Shown: one piece after another, positions 52,800 to 62,286 of the stretch | How the letters are laid out: each line of letters starts with the position of its first letter | Position numbering within the stretch: position 1 is the first letter of the stretch | Origin: Halobacillus ihumii | Lineage (GTDB): Bacteria > Bacillota > Bacilli > Bacillales > Halobacillaceae | Direction of reading: 5' to 3' | DNA length: 64,000 nucleotides | Assembly (NCBI RefSeq): GCF_902726645.1 | Contig: NZ_CACVAO010000001.1 | Location: 992,001 to 1,056,000, forward strand | Program-made: the position numbers and the translations under genes | The notes under the pieces: model-generated | Database searches by the model: none | Seen by the model: the letters and a program-made list of their open reading frames with translations, nothing else | What the model was told of the DNA's origin: nothing

Positions 52800-55700
52800 A
52801 CGTTCACTCCTACTGACTCACATGAAGGAATTTGGATTTTTCGTTCTTTTCCATTGGAAATATAGTAGCCATATCCTGGCTGGATTTCGGCTTCTTTTCG
52901 TGAAAACGGTAATGTAAACAAGCTTTGCTCTGATTTCTTCATAAGCAGAACGGCCTGACGAATTTGTTTCAATTCATTGGATAAAGGATCAAAGCCTTTC
53001 GTAAATTCATTGATATTGCCAGCGACAATTACCCTGAATCCTAAGTGACTGTACTGCTTCATCAAGGAAGCGATTTTACCTTGAATCGTGCTGTCGATCG
53101 TCTGATGGAATCTTGACATGCTATCAACGAGCAAATAAATCGGCCCGTGATGGTGATCGTCATGCTCAGATTGATTATGAATCTTATTCAAGAATGCTTG
53201 TTCTTTTTGCATCAGCAGCTGTTCTACATGTGCCAGCCAGTCCTGAATGTTTTCTTTTGTTTCAAGATAAGACACATTCTCTTCTTTATTGAAGGCAGAT
53301 AGACCGCGGTCTGTTCCGTCAAAAATGGCCATCGAATCTACCGACTGGTCGAGCAGCTGCCGGATGATGATACGAAGTACATTCGTCTTCCCATTACGTG
53401 ATTGCCCCGTTACAACACAATGTGATGTCAGATCAATAGCAACCGGTTTAACAGATTCTTCATCCAGTCCAACAGCTACTTGATCTCGCGAAGGTGCCGT
53501 CACATAGGACTCAATAAAGGTATCGTATTCCAGACGAGTCGGAAGCATTGGAATAGGCTCCGGCCCCTTGTTGTCTTGACAGCTTTGTTTAATATCCTGA
53601 ACTTGCTCTTTCACATGATTAAGAACGGCAAGGTCATCTTCACCATGAGCGGGCAGGAATATATGGGTTAAATACGATTTCTCTTTATTGATAATCGCTC
53701 TCCCAGGCACAGCTTCCACCTCATATGGCGTACGGCCTACTAATGAATACTTCTCTGAAGCATCCATCAAATAATGGATCACTTTTGTTTTTAAATTATT
53801 CATTAGCGGCTGACGAACCGAATTGATTCGGGTAGCAGTAAACAGCATAAAGATGCCAAGTGTTTGCCCATCTCTGGCAAATTGGATAAACTGATTTTCC
53901 AAGTCCTGCAATTCTTCCTTCACCAAGTCAAAATTATCAATTGTAATAAAAATGGTTGGCAGTTTTTCTTCGGACAGCTGGTTATACAACCGAATGGAAC
54001 TGACTTCTGCTTCGAGAAATAGCTGTTTACGCCGTTCAATTTCCGACTTCATTAAATTCATGAACTTTTCAATTTTTCTATGACTGTCATAACGGAAATA
54101 ATCAGCAGTGTGCGGCAGTTGCCTCAGTGGTAACAGGGCACCATTTCCGAAGTCAAAAATGTAGTAATGAAGTTGTTCCGGACTGTACGTTTTTGCAAAA
54201 TCAAGTAACAAAGTCATCGCTGTAGTAGATTTTCCGAAGCCTGGAGACCCAAAAATCCCGATGTTTCCGTCATCCATAAATTCATAGATATAAGGATTCT
54301 GACTTTGTTTCTCCGGCTCATCTTTATAGGCGATGGCAAATTGCCCCTCCGCAAGTTTGGTCTCTTTTTCCCTGAATAATCTAGCAGGGAGCGGTGGCAG
54401 CCATGGACTTGCTAATTTTTTAATCCCCATCGTTTCCTGAGTGTTTGAAATTTGTTCTACCGTTGCTTCGATTTCAGTAAGCTTGCGAGCAGGTTTCTGA
54501 TCAGCTGGCGCTTCAACATCAGAAACACGAATGAGACCTAAATCAGTTACAATTGAGACTTCATCTTCTCCTTCATATGTATCTAGTTGATAAGGAGCCC
54601 CACTCCATGCTGATTGAAACAGCTCATAAATTTCATTGTTCCCTACTTGCAGATAGCCGCGCCCCGTAACCTTTAAGTCAGCTGCATCCGTATTTTTCAG
54701 GATTTCCTTACTATCATTAGCATCCTGAACCTGCAAGGCGATTCTAAACCTGGAGTTACTCCAAATTTGATCATCGATAATTCCCCCGGGTTTCTGAGTC
54801 GCTAAAATCAAGTGAACCCCTAAACTACGACCAATTCGTGCTGTACTCACAAGCTCGCGAATAAACTCCGGTTCTTCATTTTTCAATTCAGCAAATTCAT
54901 CAGATATTAGGAACAAATGCGGCAATGGGTCGGACGCTTTGCCTTCTTTATAAAGGTTCGTGTAGTCATTAATGTGATTGACTTTATATTTATCAAACAA
55001 AGTCTGGCGCCGCTTAAGCTCACTGTTGATCGAGGCTAAAGCACGCGTACTAAAGTTTTTGCTTTCATTAATATTTGTAATCGTACCCAGCAAGTGTGGA
55101 ATGTTTTCAAACGGCTGAGCCATGCCGCCACCTTTATAGTCAATTAATAGAAAAGCTACTTCGTGCGGGTGATAGTGAACGGCAAGTGACAAGATGTACG
55201 TTTGCAACAATTCACTTTTACCAGACCCCGTTGTACCTGCAAGCAGACCATGTGGCCCATGTGCCTTCTCATGCAGATTCAATTCGACTATATCTTCCTT
55301 ACCTTTTAAGCCGATTGGAACGGCTAGGGATTTAGAAGACTGGTTAGTTATCCAATTTTGCTGAATGGGCAATTGGTCCGCTTCCTTTGCACGCAGCAGG
55401 TCTAAAAAGGAAACAACTTCTGGAATGGAATTATTAATTCCGGTCTGATGGTCCAGCGAGTGCAGCATTCTTGCATAAGAATCATTTCCTTCATGATGAT
55501 GCGAATCTAAACTGAATGGCTTATGAGCCGCCTTGCCTTCTTCAATTAATATTTCTCCTTCTAGATCATTCACATAGCGAACCAGCGTGTGAATGTGGTT
55601 GGATAAGCTTTCTTTTGTTTCGGTCGCGAAAATGATCGAAATCCCGAGGTTTTCAGCTTCACTTTCTAAGTACTCCATAATGACATGTTCTGAAATTAAT

Positions 55701-57274
55701 TGTTGATTCGTCACAATGAAAATCAGATGTGGTGTGAAGATCTTTTTGCTCTTGTCTTCATCCAGATCGCGATCTCTAACCATAGCATAAATCGACGAAA
55801 GCAGCTGATCCCTCGTTTTTTCGTTATAAATCATACCTTTAGCGAAAGATTGAGGAAGTTGAATATGAGGAAGCCACTTCACCCATTCCCATTCTTCATA
55901 CTCATCTTCGTCAAAAATGGTGATAAACCGGACATCATGATAACTATGGAAAAAAGCAAGCTGGCCGATTAGCTGATGAATCTCTTTTCGGACAATACTT
56001 TTCTTACCTACCATTCCTAAAGGACCTTCAGCAAGCCTGATGGATAGCGGAACATTAGATAAATAACTATACGCTTGAACCATTTGCTGCGACTTCTCAA
56101 GAAGATCATCGATTTCACGATTCGCGAAATCCCCCGACCCTACAGATACTTCATAACTTGAAGGGACGGTGGCCTTACCAATTCTTAATTCTAAAAAGTC
56201 TTCACTTTCCAGGGTCCGCTCCCAAATTCGATCACTAACATAAGAGGTCAAATACTTCATTCGCTCAAATGAAGGAAAGTGATAGAACAGCACCTCTGTC
56301 TGCTTTTCTCGCAGCGATTGCAGTTCTTCCCTTTTTTGCTCCAAGTAATTGTTATAAACCCGGTGACGTTTTTCTTCTCGTTCCTTTGTTCTGCGACGTT
56401 CTTTAAAATATTGAACGGTCGAGGTGATTAACGTCGTCGTAAACATCATGATTGAAATGATAATAAAAATACCTCGAGGAATAACCAATGCAACAATCCC
56501 CATGACAATCAACATGACGAGCGGCGGTAAAATAATCAGCCATAACGAGCGTTGATTGTCATCTCCTTCTTGTCCCGGAAATGAAAACGTTACCCTATCA
56601 TCAGGAAGATCAAAAATCATCCGAGGTGTTCTACGGTATTGTGGATATTGTTTTTTCATTTCCGATATAGGCAATTTTGAAGCAGGCAAGCTGCTTTGAT
56701 GCCCCTCTTCACTAACAACCTGCAACATATCTTCATCCATAAACGAAAGCGTTAAGTAAGGAAAGAATATAACATCCCCTACTTTGATGTTCGTTTTCCC
56801 TTTTACTTGATGGCCGTTAACATATACACGTTCAGTTGACGCTGCCTCTAATATCCAGCCACGTTTTCTCCGAAGAAACCTGAATCCAACAGGGCCTTCT
56901 TCTTTTTGAACAGGATCCTTTTTGATCATGGATGTAGCAAGAGACCCTACCGTCACCTCATCATGCTGGCCAACATAATAAGTATCAGCAGATGTACTGC
57001 TTGATGTATGAACAATTGTTAATGGATCAGAGTCTGCTGAAATCGTCCATTGTTCCCCAACTGCCAGCTTTCCATGCAGGTTCTCGCCCTGGATAACGTT
57101 TAAATGACCATCCTGCATGCCTTTTTGTACGGTAATCGAACCTTCTTTTAACTCCAAGTCCCGTAAAGAGATATCACACTGGTCACTTTTCCCTACGCTC
57201 AGCTGAATTTCTTGGTCGTCATGGAGGGGATGACATTGATATTGATTTTGATAATAAATATATAGTTGACTCAT
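52796..57274 (-). CDS. essC: Type VII secretion ATPase EssC/YukBA-like
   Basis: A 1492-residue motor of the type VII machine. Two N-terminal FHA-like domains (about 1-100 and 110-200) are followed by two membrane helices (about 245-290) and three FtsK/SpoIIIE ATPase domains. Walker A motifs: AGTTGSGKSE (lysine near 686), GSPGFGKST (near 1014) and GQSRNGKTN (near 1296), so all three keep the glycine-lysine core. The first domain also has LLIDYKGGGM and RIGRSLGVHLILATQKP. It drives export of WXG100 and LXG proteins. It has the usual length for a fused YukBA. It lies 21 bases after essB. Confidence 0.95.
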   Translation of the reverse strand: MSQLYIYYQNQYQCHPLHDDQEIQLSVGKSDQCDISLRDLELKEGSITVQKGMQDGHLNVIQGENLHGKLAVGEQWTISADSDPLTIVHTSSSTSADTYYVGQHDEVTVGSLATSMIKKDPVQKEEGPVGFRFLRRKRGWILEAASTERVYVNGHQVKGKTNIKVGDVIFFPYLTLSFMDEDMLQVVSEEGHQSSLPASKLPISEMKKQYPQYRRTPRMIFDLPDDRVTFSFPGQEGDDNQRSLWLIILPPLVMLIVMGIVALVIPRGIFIIISIMMFTTTLITSTVQYFKERRRTKEREEKRHRVYNNYLEQKREELQSLREKQTEVLFYHFPSFERMKYLTSYVSDRIWERTLESEDFLELRIGKATVPSSYEVSVGSGDFANREIDDLLEKSQQMVQAYSYLSNVPLSIRLAEGPLGMVGKKSIVRKEIHQLIGQLAFFHSYHDVRFITIFDEDEYEEWEWVKWLPHIQLPQSFAKGMIYNEKTRDQLLSSIYAMVRDRDLDEDKSKKIFTPHLIFIVTNQQLISEHVIMEYLESEAENLGISIIFATETKESLSNHIHTLVRYVNDLEGEILIEEGKAAHKPFSLDSHHHEGNDSYARMLHSLDHQTGINNSIPEVVSFLDLLRAKEADQLPIQQNWITNQSSKSLAVPIGLKGKEDIVELNLHEKAHGPHGLLAGTTGSGKSELLQTYILSLAVHYHPHEVAFLLIDYKGGGMAQPFENIPHLLGTITNINESKNFSTRALASINSELKRRQTLFDKYKVNHINDYTNLYKEGKASDPLPHLFLISDEFAELKNEEPEFIRELVSTARIGRSLGVHLILATQKPGGIIDDQIWSNSRFRIALQVQDANDSKEILKNTDAADLKVTGRGYLQVGNNEIYELFQSAWSGAPYQLDTYEGEDEVSIVTDLGLIRVSDVEAPADQKPARKLTEIEATVEQISNTQETMGIKKLASPWLPPLPARLFREKETKLAEGQFAIAYKDEPEKQSQNPYIYEFMDDGNIGIFGSPGFGKSTTAMTLLLDFAKTYSPEQLHYYIFDFGNGALLPLRQLPHTADYFRYDSHRKIEKFMNLMKSEIERRKQLFLEAEVSSIRLYNQLSEEKLPTIFITIDNFDLVKEELQDLENQFIQFARDGQTLGIFMLFTATRINSVRQPLMNNLKTKVIHYLMDASEKYSLVGRTPYEVEAVPGRAIINKEKSYLTHIFLPAHGEDDLAVLNHVKEQVQDIKQSCQDNKGPEPIPMLPTRLEYDTFIESYVTAPSRDQVAVGLDEESVKPVAIDLTSHCVVTGQSRNGKTNVLRIIIRQLLDQSVDSMAIFDGTDRGLSAFNKEENVSYLETKENIQDWLAHVEQLLMQKEQAFLNKIHNQSEHDDHHHGPIYLLVDSMSRFHQTIDSTIQGKIASLMKQYSHLGFRVIVAGNINEFTKGFDPLSNELKQIRQAVLLMKKSEQSLFTLPFSRKEAEIQPGYGYYISNGKERKIQIPSCESVGVNV

Positions 57275-57295
57275 TACATTCTCTCCCTGAACGAG

Positions 57296-58528
57296 TTATT
57301 CCTTATTATTCTGCTGCTCTTCACTGTTAGAAGAATTCTGGTCAGATTGTTGGTTTTGTTCCTCCTGTTGCTGTTGTTCTTGTTCCTTTACATACTCATC
57401 CAGCTCAGTCTGGATACTGTCCAGTTTCTGTTGTTTTTCTTCTCCTGAAAGGCTGTCATTATCTTTGACATCCTCTCGCAAGTTCAACAGTGCAAACATA
57501 ATGAGATCACGATCCTCAAGCGACCTGGCCAGATCAACCGCTTTTTCGTTCATACCGCGTCCAACATGAATCCAATATAGGAAATATCGATTATCCGATT
57601 GAAGTGTGATCGTATTCTGAATGTTCTTCTTCTGCTCAGCGGTAAGCGATTCATTTACGATATAGGAAGTAGCCAGCTGAAACTGCGTAACATACGGCAT
57701 ACCTTCAGCATCATAACCATCTAATGTCTCCACCACTTCGCTATAATTACTATTTAAAAAGAATTCACTAGTCTCTATGTACGCTTCTTGTTTAGGCTGA
57801 ATAAAAAAGATCGAATAAACCGTAAATACGAGAATAGGAACGAGCAGAACGATGCTTCCAATTAACATATACTTACGAATCTTCCACTTTTTCTTTGGTT
57901 CTTTAACCAGCTCTTTTTCTTTGTTTTCAAGACTGCGAATATGACGTCCAATTAATTCACGTAAGGTATGGGTATCCTCAGCATACAATATTTCTTTTAC
58001 CTCATCGGACAACTTCAGGGTATCCCTGTATTTCAAGTACCTTTCAAAACTTTGCGACCCATCAACAGCCGCTGACACTGCCGCTTTGAGTTCTTCAAAT
58101 ACCCGCTCTTCCTCCTTCTCATAAGGAGGAAGGCTCTCCGTCACACCGTAATGTAGAAAATAGGGTGTCATACTTGAATCAACGACAATATTCTCTGGGC
58201 AAATCAGTAAGTTTAATCTATTCAACTGGTGATCCTCTACTTTTTTGACCAATTGATCAGCAAATAGCCATTTAGCATACTCCTGCTTTTTATGTATGTG
58301 CTTAAAATCGATAAACGATGAAGGAATATGTACGGTTATGTTTAACTCATCTTCATCCATTTGAACTTCCTTAGTTAATTCATGATCAGCATCACGAATT
58401 AATTCAATTTCAAGCTGATCCTGCAGTCTAAGCCGAGCTCTTTGAAATGTAATAAGAAAAGAATCATCCCGCTTCTCCAGAACGGCTTCCGTTTTTTCAT
58501 GAAAATAGGATTGTTTTACATCTGACAT
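57296..58528 (-). CDS. essB: Type VII secretion protein EssB/YukC-like
   Basis: A 410-residue membrane protein. Residues 1-210 form the cytoplasmic pseudokinase-like domain (SFLITFQRARLRLQDQLEIE, PYFLHYGVTESLPPYE). One helix lies at about 217-240 (YMLIGSIVLLVPILVFTVYS), and the outer part (245-375) contains FFLNSNYSEVVETLDGYD and ends in a glutamine/asparagine-rich low-complexity tail (about 377-410). This is the EssB/YukC layout. It forms the central membrane scaffold with EssC. It lies between esaB (23 bases) and essC (21 bases). Confidence 0.93.
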   Translation of the reverse strand: MSDVKQSYFHEKTEAVLEKRDDSFLITFQRARLRLQDQLEIELIRDADHELTKEVQMDEDELNITVHIPSSFIDFKHIHKKQEYAKWLFADQLVKKVEDHQLNRLNLLICPENIVVDSSMTPYFLHYGVTESLPPYEKEEERVFEELKAAVSAAVDGSQSFERYLKYRDTLKLSDEVKEILYAEDTHTLRELIGRHIRSLENKEKELVKEPKKKWKIRKYMLIGSIVLLVPILVFTVYSIFFIQPKQEAYIETSEFFLNSNYSEVVETLDGYDAEGMPYVTQFQLATSYIVNESLTAEQKKNIQNTITLQSDNRYFLYWIHVGRGMNEKAVDLARSLEDRDLIMFALLNLREDVKDNDSLSGEEKQQKLDSIQTELDEYVKEQEQQQQEEQNQQSDQNSSNSEEQQNNKE

Positions 58529-58551
58529 TGCACGCTGCTCCTTTTGAATGC

Positions 58552-58791
58552 TTACAAAATTTCTAATTTATCTCCAGAAGTGATGCCACTCTCTTCCAAA
58601 GTGACATTTCCAGCACAAACCATCTGCTTATTCACCACACGCACCCAATCCCCGTCGCGAGGAGGAATGTCTAATTGGGAAACCTGCCAAACGATATCGA
58701 TTAATCTCTTTACCGTGGAACGGCTGGATAATCGTAATTCCAGTTCTTTCTTATGATAGTTTTGTAAATTGATAGATACTTGGATGTACAT
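58552..58791 (-). CDS. esaB: Ubiquitin-like type VII protein EsaB/YukD
   Basis: A 79-residue beta-grasp protein: MYIQVSINLQNYHKKELELR, WVRVVNKQMVCAGNVTLEES and GITSGDKLEIL mark the ubiquitin-like strands. In B. subtilis YukD is required for secretion of YukE. In the usual order it follows esxA directly; here a whole LXG cassette lies between them. No C-terminal diglycine is present, as expected for this family. Confidence 0.9.
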   Translation of the reverse strand: MYIQVSINLQNYHKKELELRLSSRSTVKRLIDIVWQVSQLDIPPRDGDWVRVVNKQMVCAGNVTLEESGITSGDKLEIL

Positions 58792-58808
58792 AGGGGACTC
58801 TCTCCCTT

Positions 58809-59306
58809 CTATTCAAGGCCTTCTACGGTATAATCAATGTTATGTTCTTCTGCCAGCTTTTCCATGCCCTTTTTATACTCATTAATCGTCGCTTGGGCGT
58901 CGGCTATTTGTCGATTCGAGCTATCCATAAGAGCTTGATCTTTTCTTTTAAGTGCTTCGACAGCGTCCTCAAATCCATTAAGTTGTTTTTTCGCTCCCTC
59001 TAAATACTGTTGATGTAAACCTTGTAATTTCTTTGTTTCAGGTTGAATAATTTGAAGTTTATCTACTGCTTTCCTATATGTAGGAAGTATCTCTTCTTCT
59101 AATGCTTGTTTTAAAGTTTCGTCATTCGTGTAATTACTTCCTGTAACACTATGTAATCTCGTTAGTGTTTGCTCTTCTAACTCTCCAATTGGTTCAAGCT
59201 CTTCATTAACATAGTTGAGAAAATCATTTTGAACAGGTGTCGCGGATTCAGAGCAACCCGCGATAAAAAATATAAAGCATAATCCATAAACAATTCGGTT
59301 CCACAT
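58809..59306 (-). CDS. Lipoprotein of the type VII locus, unknown function
   Basis: A 165-residue lipoprotein: hydrophobic leader MWNRIVYGLCFIFFIAGC with the lipobox IAGC (C18), then a highly charged, alpha-helical domain with repeated KKQL/EQ patterns, probably a coiled coil anchored outside the membrane. The ATG at 59306 has AAAGGG eight bases upstream; two earlier in-frame starts are too close to it or lack a site. It lies 17 bases before esaB, so it is co-transcribed with the machine genes. I do not recognise the family; a role at the outer face of the machine or in the cassette's immunity is possible. Confidence 0.65.
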   Translation of the reverse strand: MWNRIVYGLCFIFFIAGCSESATPVQNDFLNYVNEELEPIGELEEQTLTRLHSVTGSNYTNDETLKQALEEEILPTYRKAVDKLQIIQPETKKLQGLHQQYLEGAKKQLNGFEDAVEALKRKDQALMDSSNRQIADAQATINEYKKGMEKLAEEHNIDYTVEGLE

Positions 59307-59362
59307 TTTCATTACCCTTTCAGATATTCTCAATTCTGAATTTTATTAATCTATAAATTTTA

Positions 59363-59683
59363 TCACTTTATTTGTTGAACACCTTTTAAATAATTTTTCT
59401 TAAATCTTGGGTATATTTTCTTATAGATAAGAATAGCAACCGCAATACCAGGGACGGTTGAAATTAAAGCTAAGAAGCCATTAGGATGAACAATAACGCC
59501 AACCAGAATAAAATAAATTGTAAACAAAAAAAGAAAACTATATATAAAGAGAAATAATATGTTGAAGTAAACTAAACTTAATATCTTCGCTTTATTCCCC
59601 TTTAAAGTTTCGTTCTTGCTCAACTGCCAATTATTCTTAACTTCTTGGAATGAATTCTTAAAAGGTTCAATCATAAAATTCAT
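59363..59683 (-). CDS. Small membrane protein, candidate immunity protein
   Basis: A 106-residue protein with two hydrophobic segments (about residues 37-64, LVYFNILFLFIYSFLFLF and onward, and 68-86), flanked by polar, lysine-rich ends. It follows the LXG effector and DUF4176 genes in the same direction. This is the usual place for immunity genes, and membrane immunity proteins are common when the toxin acts at the membrane. It is AT-richer than the machine genes. No family recognised; the immunity role is inference. Confidence 0.6.
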   Translation of the reverse strand: MNFMIEPFKNSFQEVKNNWQLSKNETLKGNKAKILSLVYFNILFLFIYSFLFLFTIYFILVGVIVHPNGFLALISTVPGIAVAILIYKKIYPRFKKNYLKGVQQIK

Positions 59684-59697
59684 GTCGTGAACATCCT

Positions 59698-59991
59698 TTA
59701 AATAAGTTTCTTTAACTCTCTACGAAAAGCGATTTCACCATCCGTTATAAGCCCTTGATGGACTACTTCTCTAATTTGACTATGATCAAAAAAAACATTC
59801 GTATCATTTGAAATATGACCTTGTGGATATGGACACGCTACATAATCCCATATTTTATCGTTATTTGCTTGCTCTTGCTTTCTTCCATAAATCATAACTG
59901 CCTGTTCTACAAATTCTAAGGTTACTACGGTTCCAATAGGCAATAACTCTTCACCTTTTGGAATGTTTAGCGAATTAAAATTCTCAGCCAT
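59698..59991 (-). CDS. DUF4176-type protein of the LXG cassette
   Basis: A 97-residue soluble protein. LLPIGTVVTLEFVEQAVMIYGRK and WDYVACPYPQGHIS are the two blocks of DUF4176 proteins, which accompany LXG effectors in Firmicutes type VII loci. Their function is not settled; they have been suggested as chaperones or accessory factors. It lies 31 bases after the LXG gene and 14 before the membrane protein gene. Confidence 0.82.
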   Translation of the reverse strand: MAENFNSLNIPKGEELLPIGTVVTLEFVEQAVMIYGRKQEQANNDKIWDYVACPYPQGHISNDTNVFFDHSQIREVVHQGLITDGEIAFRRELKKLI

Positions 59992-60022
59992 AAGATAACA
60001 GTCTCCCTATTTTAAACTCTAC

Positions 60023-61489
60023 TTAATTCTCTGATTCTGTCTCGAAGCTTATGCCAAGCCTGACACCAAATACAAAACGCAAATCCAAAACTGTTTCTTT
60101 ACCGATTTTAGCTTCTCCCCCAATACTTCCTGCAGAGGCTCCTAAAGTGAATTTGGTATTAATATCAGTAAAAGGGATACCAATTATTGGGGACACTTCT
60201 CCCTCTACTACTGCTGCTTTAGCAGCTACCCCAATTGAGGAATTATCTACTCCTGCATATGCTTTAGCATTTCCGATGGTTCCTCTAACTTCGATTCCTG
60301 AACCCCCTACAAGATTGCCGACGTAATCCAGATTACTGTCTAGCTGTGTTCTCCCATGCCAAGTAATGCCTGAAGCTTGGGCTTTAACTAGTGGTAAAAC
60401 TGACTTCCCACCTATGCTGGCTTGACCATCTAATTTAAGAATATCCTGTCTTAGGGTCCCATCCATAACGTTAGTATTCCACTCACTTCCAGCATAAAGA
60501 CCGGTAAAGCTACTGGATCCTCCAATTTGATCATCGGTTTGAAGACCATTTAACCCCTCCCAATCATGGCTGCTTTTTCCGAATCCAGTTCCGACCAAAA
60601 AGCCTTCTCCGACGTCTTCGCTTTGCCCTAAAAGAAAGTCATCCTTTGAAGACAGGTCGGTTTCCGATTCTTTACTTATTGCTACATGTTTAAAAACTAC
60701 TGTATTAAAGTAATTGAAACTATCAAATTTATAATTTGAGTTCGGACTAATCCAGTTGTTAAAACCGGTATATCCATAATTTTTGAAAAAAAGCAAAGAT
60801 GTTGTCATTGTTGGTATTTCACTATTATTTCTTGGAAAAACTGGGTGATAATGATGTAAGGCAGACAACTGGTTAGAGTCATAATTTGGGATTGATAACT
60901 GACCAAATTGAAACTTAGAATTTATGATTTCTACAAAGTTAATCATCCATTCTATATCTGTTTGTATAGGTCGGAGAGCAGCAGATTGCTGCTGGTCAAA
61001 CTCGTATAACTTTTGAACTGTTACATTAATTGACTGTTCTGCTTTCCTAACTTGCTCAACCATCACGTTTTCATCAACTGAGGGAACTGCTACTATGTCT
61101 TGAATACCATCTATCGTACGGTTCGCATCTTGTATTATACCTGAGCTCATAATTATAAGCTGGCTTAATCCCTGTTGCAGTGATCCTTCTATAAATGACT
61201 GATCAATATAACCTTGTTCATGAGGTTCTAAGCTATTTAATGAAGAGTTCATTTGATTTAACACTATTTCATATTTAGATAGAAAATTATTCATAAACTG
61301 TAGGAATGGCTGATGACATTCTTCATAAAAAGAACGAATAGATGAACCGCCTCTACCACCAAATGACTCCAAATGCACTAACTGTTGTACAGCACTCTCA
61401 ATGTTAGAAAAAGAAGCTTTCAAATCTGCTAAAATTCCCAACAAATCATTTATGCCATTATGAAAAGAGCTTACATGCAACGTTTTCAA
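60023..61489 (-). CDS. LXG-domain type VII secretion effector
   Basis: A 488-residue protein. The N-terminal 200 residues are a helical LXG domain (MKTLHVSSFHNGINDLLGIL, GRGGSSIRSFYEECHQPFLQ), the export signal of type VII polymorphic toxins. A low-complexity middle (about 205-290) follows. The C-terminal region is glycine- and alanine-rich with beta-type repeats: GNAKAYAGVDNSSIGVAAKA, FTLGASAGSIGGEAKIG. I recognise no nuclease, NADase or lipase motif. The pattern would suit a membrane-active or structural domain, or one of the cargo-less glycine-rich tails of Bacillus effectors. It lies ten bases after its DUF5344 partner. Confidence 0.87.
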   Translation of the reverse strand: MKTLHVSSFHNGINDLLGILADLKASFSNIESAVQQLVHLESFGGRGGSSIRSFYEECHQPFLQFMNNFLSKYEIVLNQMNSSLNSLEPHEQGYIDQSFIEGSLQQGLSQLIIMSSGIIQDANRTIDGIQDIVAVPSVDENVMVEQVRKAEQSINVTVQKLYEFDQQQSAALRPIQTDIEWMINFVEIINSKFQFGQLSIPNYDSNQLSALHHYHPVFPRNNSEIPTMTTSLLFFKNYGYTGFNNWISPNSNYKFDSFNYFNTVVFKHVAISKESETDLSSKDDFLLGQSEDVGEGFLVGTGFGKSSHDWEGLNGLQTDDQIGGSSSFTGLYAGSEWNTNVMDGTLRQDILKLDGQASIGGKSVLPLVKAQASGITWHGRTQLDSNLDYVGNLVGGSGIEVRGTIGNAKAYAGVDNSSIGVAAKAAVVEGEVSPIIGIPFTDINTKFTLGASAGSIGGEAKIGKETVLDLRFVFGVRLGISFETESEN

Positions 61490-61499
61490 TTTTTAGACC

Positions 61500-61784
61500 T
61501 CATTTCATCATAGAACCAGCAACGGTTTCATCAGTAGCTAACAATGTTTCAATAGATTGTTTAGTAGCACTCTCATTATTTATTAGAAGAGTTTTATAAC
61601 TATTGATTAATTGTGCAAGGCTAGAATTTAGCTCATTAAGTTGATCAACAACATCTAGCCTGTTCTGCCCTGAGACATCCTTTATAGATGGTGGTGTAAG
61701 AGATTGAGTTGCAGTTTGAAGATTGGACAAGGCTTGTTCCACATCGCTAACTCTTAGTTTTATTTCATTACTCAACGAATTCAC
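61500..61784 (-). CDS. DUF5344 (YwqI-like) LXG-associated helical protein
   Basis: A 94-residue helical protein opening MNSLSNEIKLRVSDVEQALS, of the size and composition of B. subtilis YwqI. Together with the DUF5082 protein these WXG100-like factors bind the LXG domain and target it to the machine. It lies 18 bases after the DUF5082 gene and ten before the effector. Confidence 0.85.
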   Translation of the reverse strand: MNSLSNEIKLRVSDVEQALSNLQTATQSLTPPSIKDVSGQNRLDVVDQLNELNSSLAQLINSYKTLLINNESATKQSIETLLATDETVAGSMMK

Positions 61785-61802
61785 TACCCTTCATTTTTAT
61801 TA

Positions 61803-62165
61803 TTACTGTCGATCAGAATTCGCTATTTCATACCTTACGGAATTAATCCTTTGCTCATAAAAAGATAGGTCTAGTTGTAGGGTATTTATTTTGTTGTTAA
61901 TGATATTCAATACATTTGAAAACTGATTATAATCTATAGATCTATACTGGGTTAATATGCCGTTTATTCTTATATTTTCAAACTCGTCGGTAAGTTGGCC
62001 AGCCCATGTTCCAGGAGCTAATTCCGGACGAAGGCAATTCTTTTGTTGACTGGCGAACTCTTCTCTATAACCATCTAATGTTCTCTCAGCTTCTCTTAGT
62101 CTTTGCAATTCTTCTTGTTTTTGAGCCTGCAAACGATTGTAATAGTTTAATAGATCAATTAGCAT
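61803..62165 (-). CDS. DUF5082 (YwqH-like) LXG-associated helical protein
   Basis: A 120-residue helical hairpin protein. A first coiled helix (LQAQKQEELQRLREAERTL) is followed by a turn PGTWAGQLTDEFENIR, which resembles the WxG turn of WXG100 proteins, and a second helix. It matches B. subtilis YwqH in layout and gene order and probably acts with the DUF5344 partner as a targeting pair for the LXG effector. First gene of the cassette, 121 bases after esxA and beyond its terminator. Confidence 0.85.
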   Translation of the reverse strand: MLIDLLNYYNRLQAQKQEELQRLREAERTLDGYREEFASQQKNCLRPELAPGTWAGQLTDEFENIRINGILTQYRSIDYNQFSNVLNIINNKINTLQLDLSFYEQRINSVRYEIANSDRQ

Positions 62166-62245
62166 TTAAGTAATGCCTCCTAAAGTCTAATACAGTTCCT
62201 TATACTTTCTTTACATACTGAATTAATACAAAAAGAAAGTACAAG

Positions 62246-62275
62246 GAAAAAGCACCGCAAAAAGGGTGCTTTTTC
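62246..62275 (-). terminator. Terminator after esxA
   Basis: AAAAAGCACC pairs with GGGTGCTTTTT around a 7-base loop. The minus strand ends in five T. It would let esxA be expressed well above the downstream cassette and machine genes. Confidence 0.82.
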
Positions 62276-62286
62276 CTGTAAAGTCA

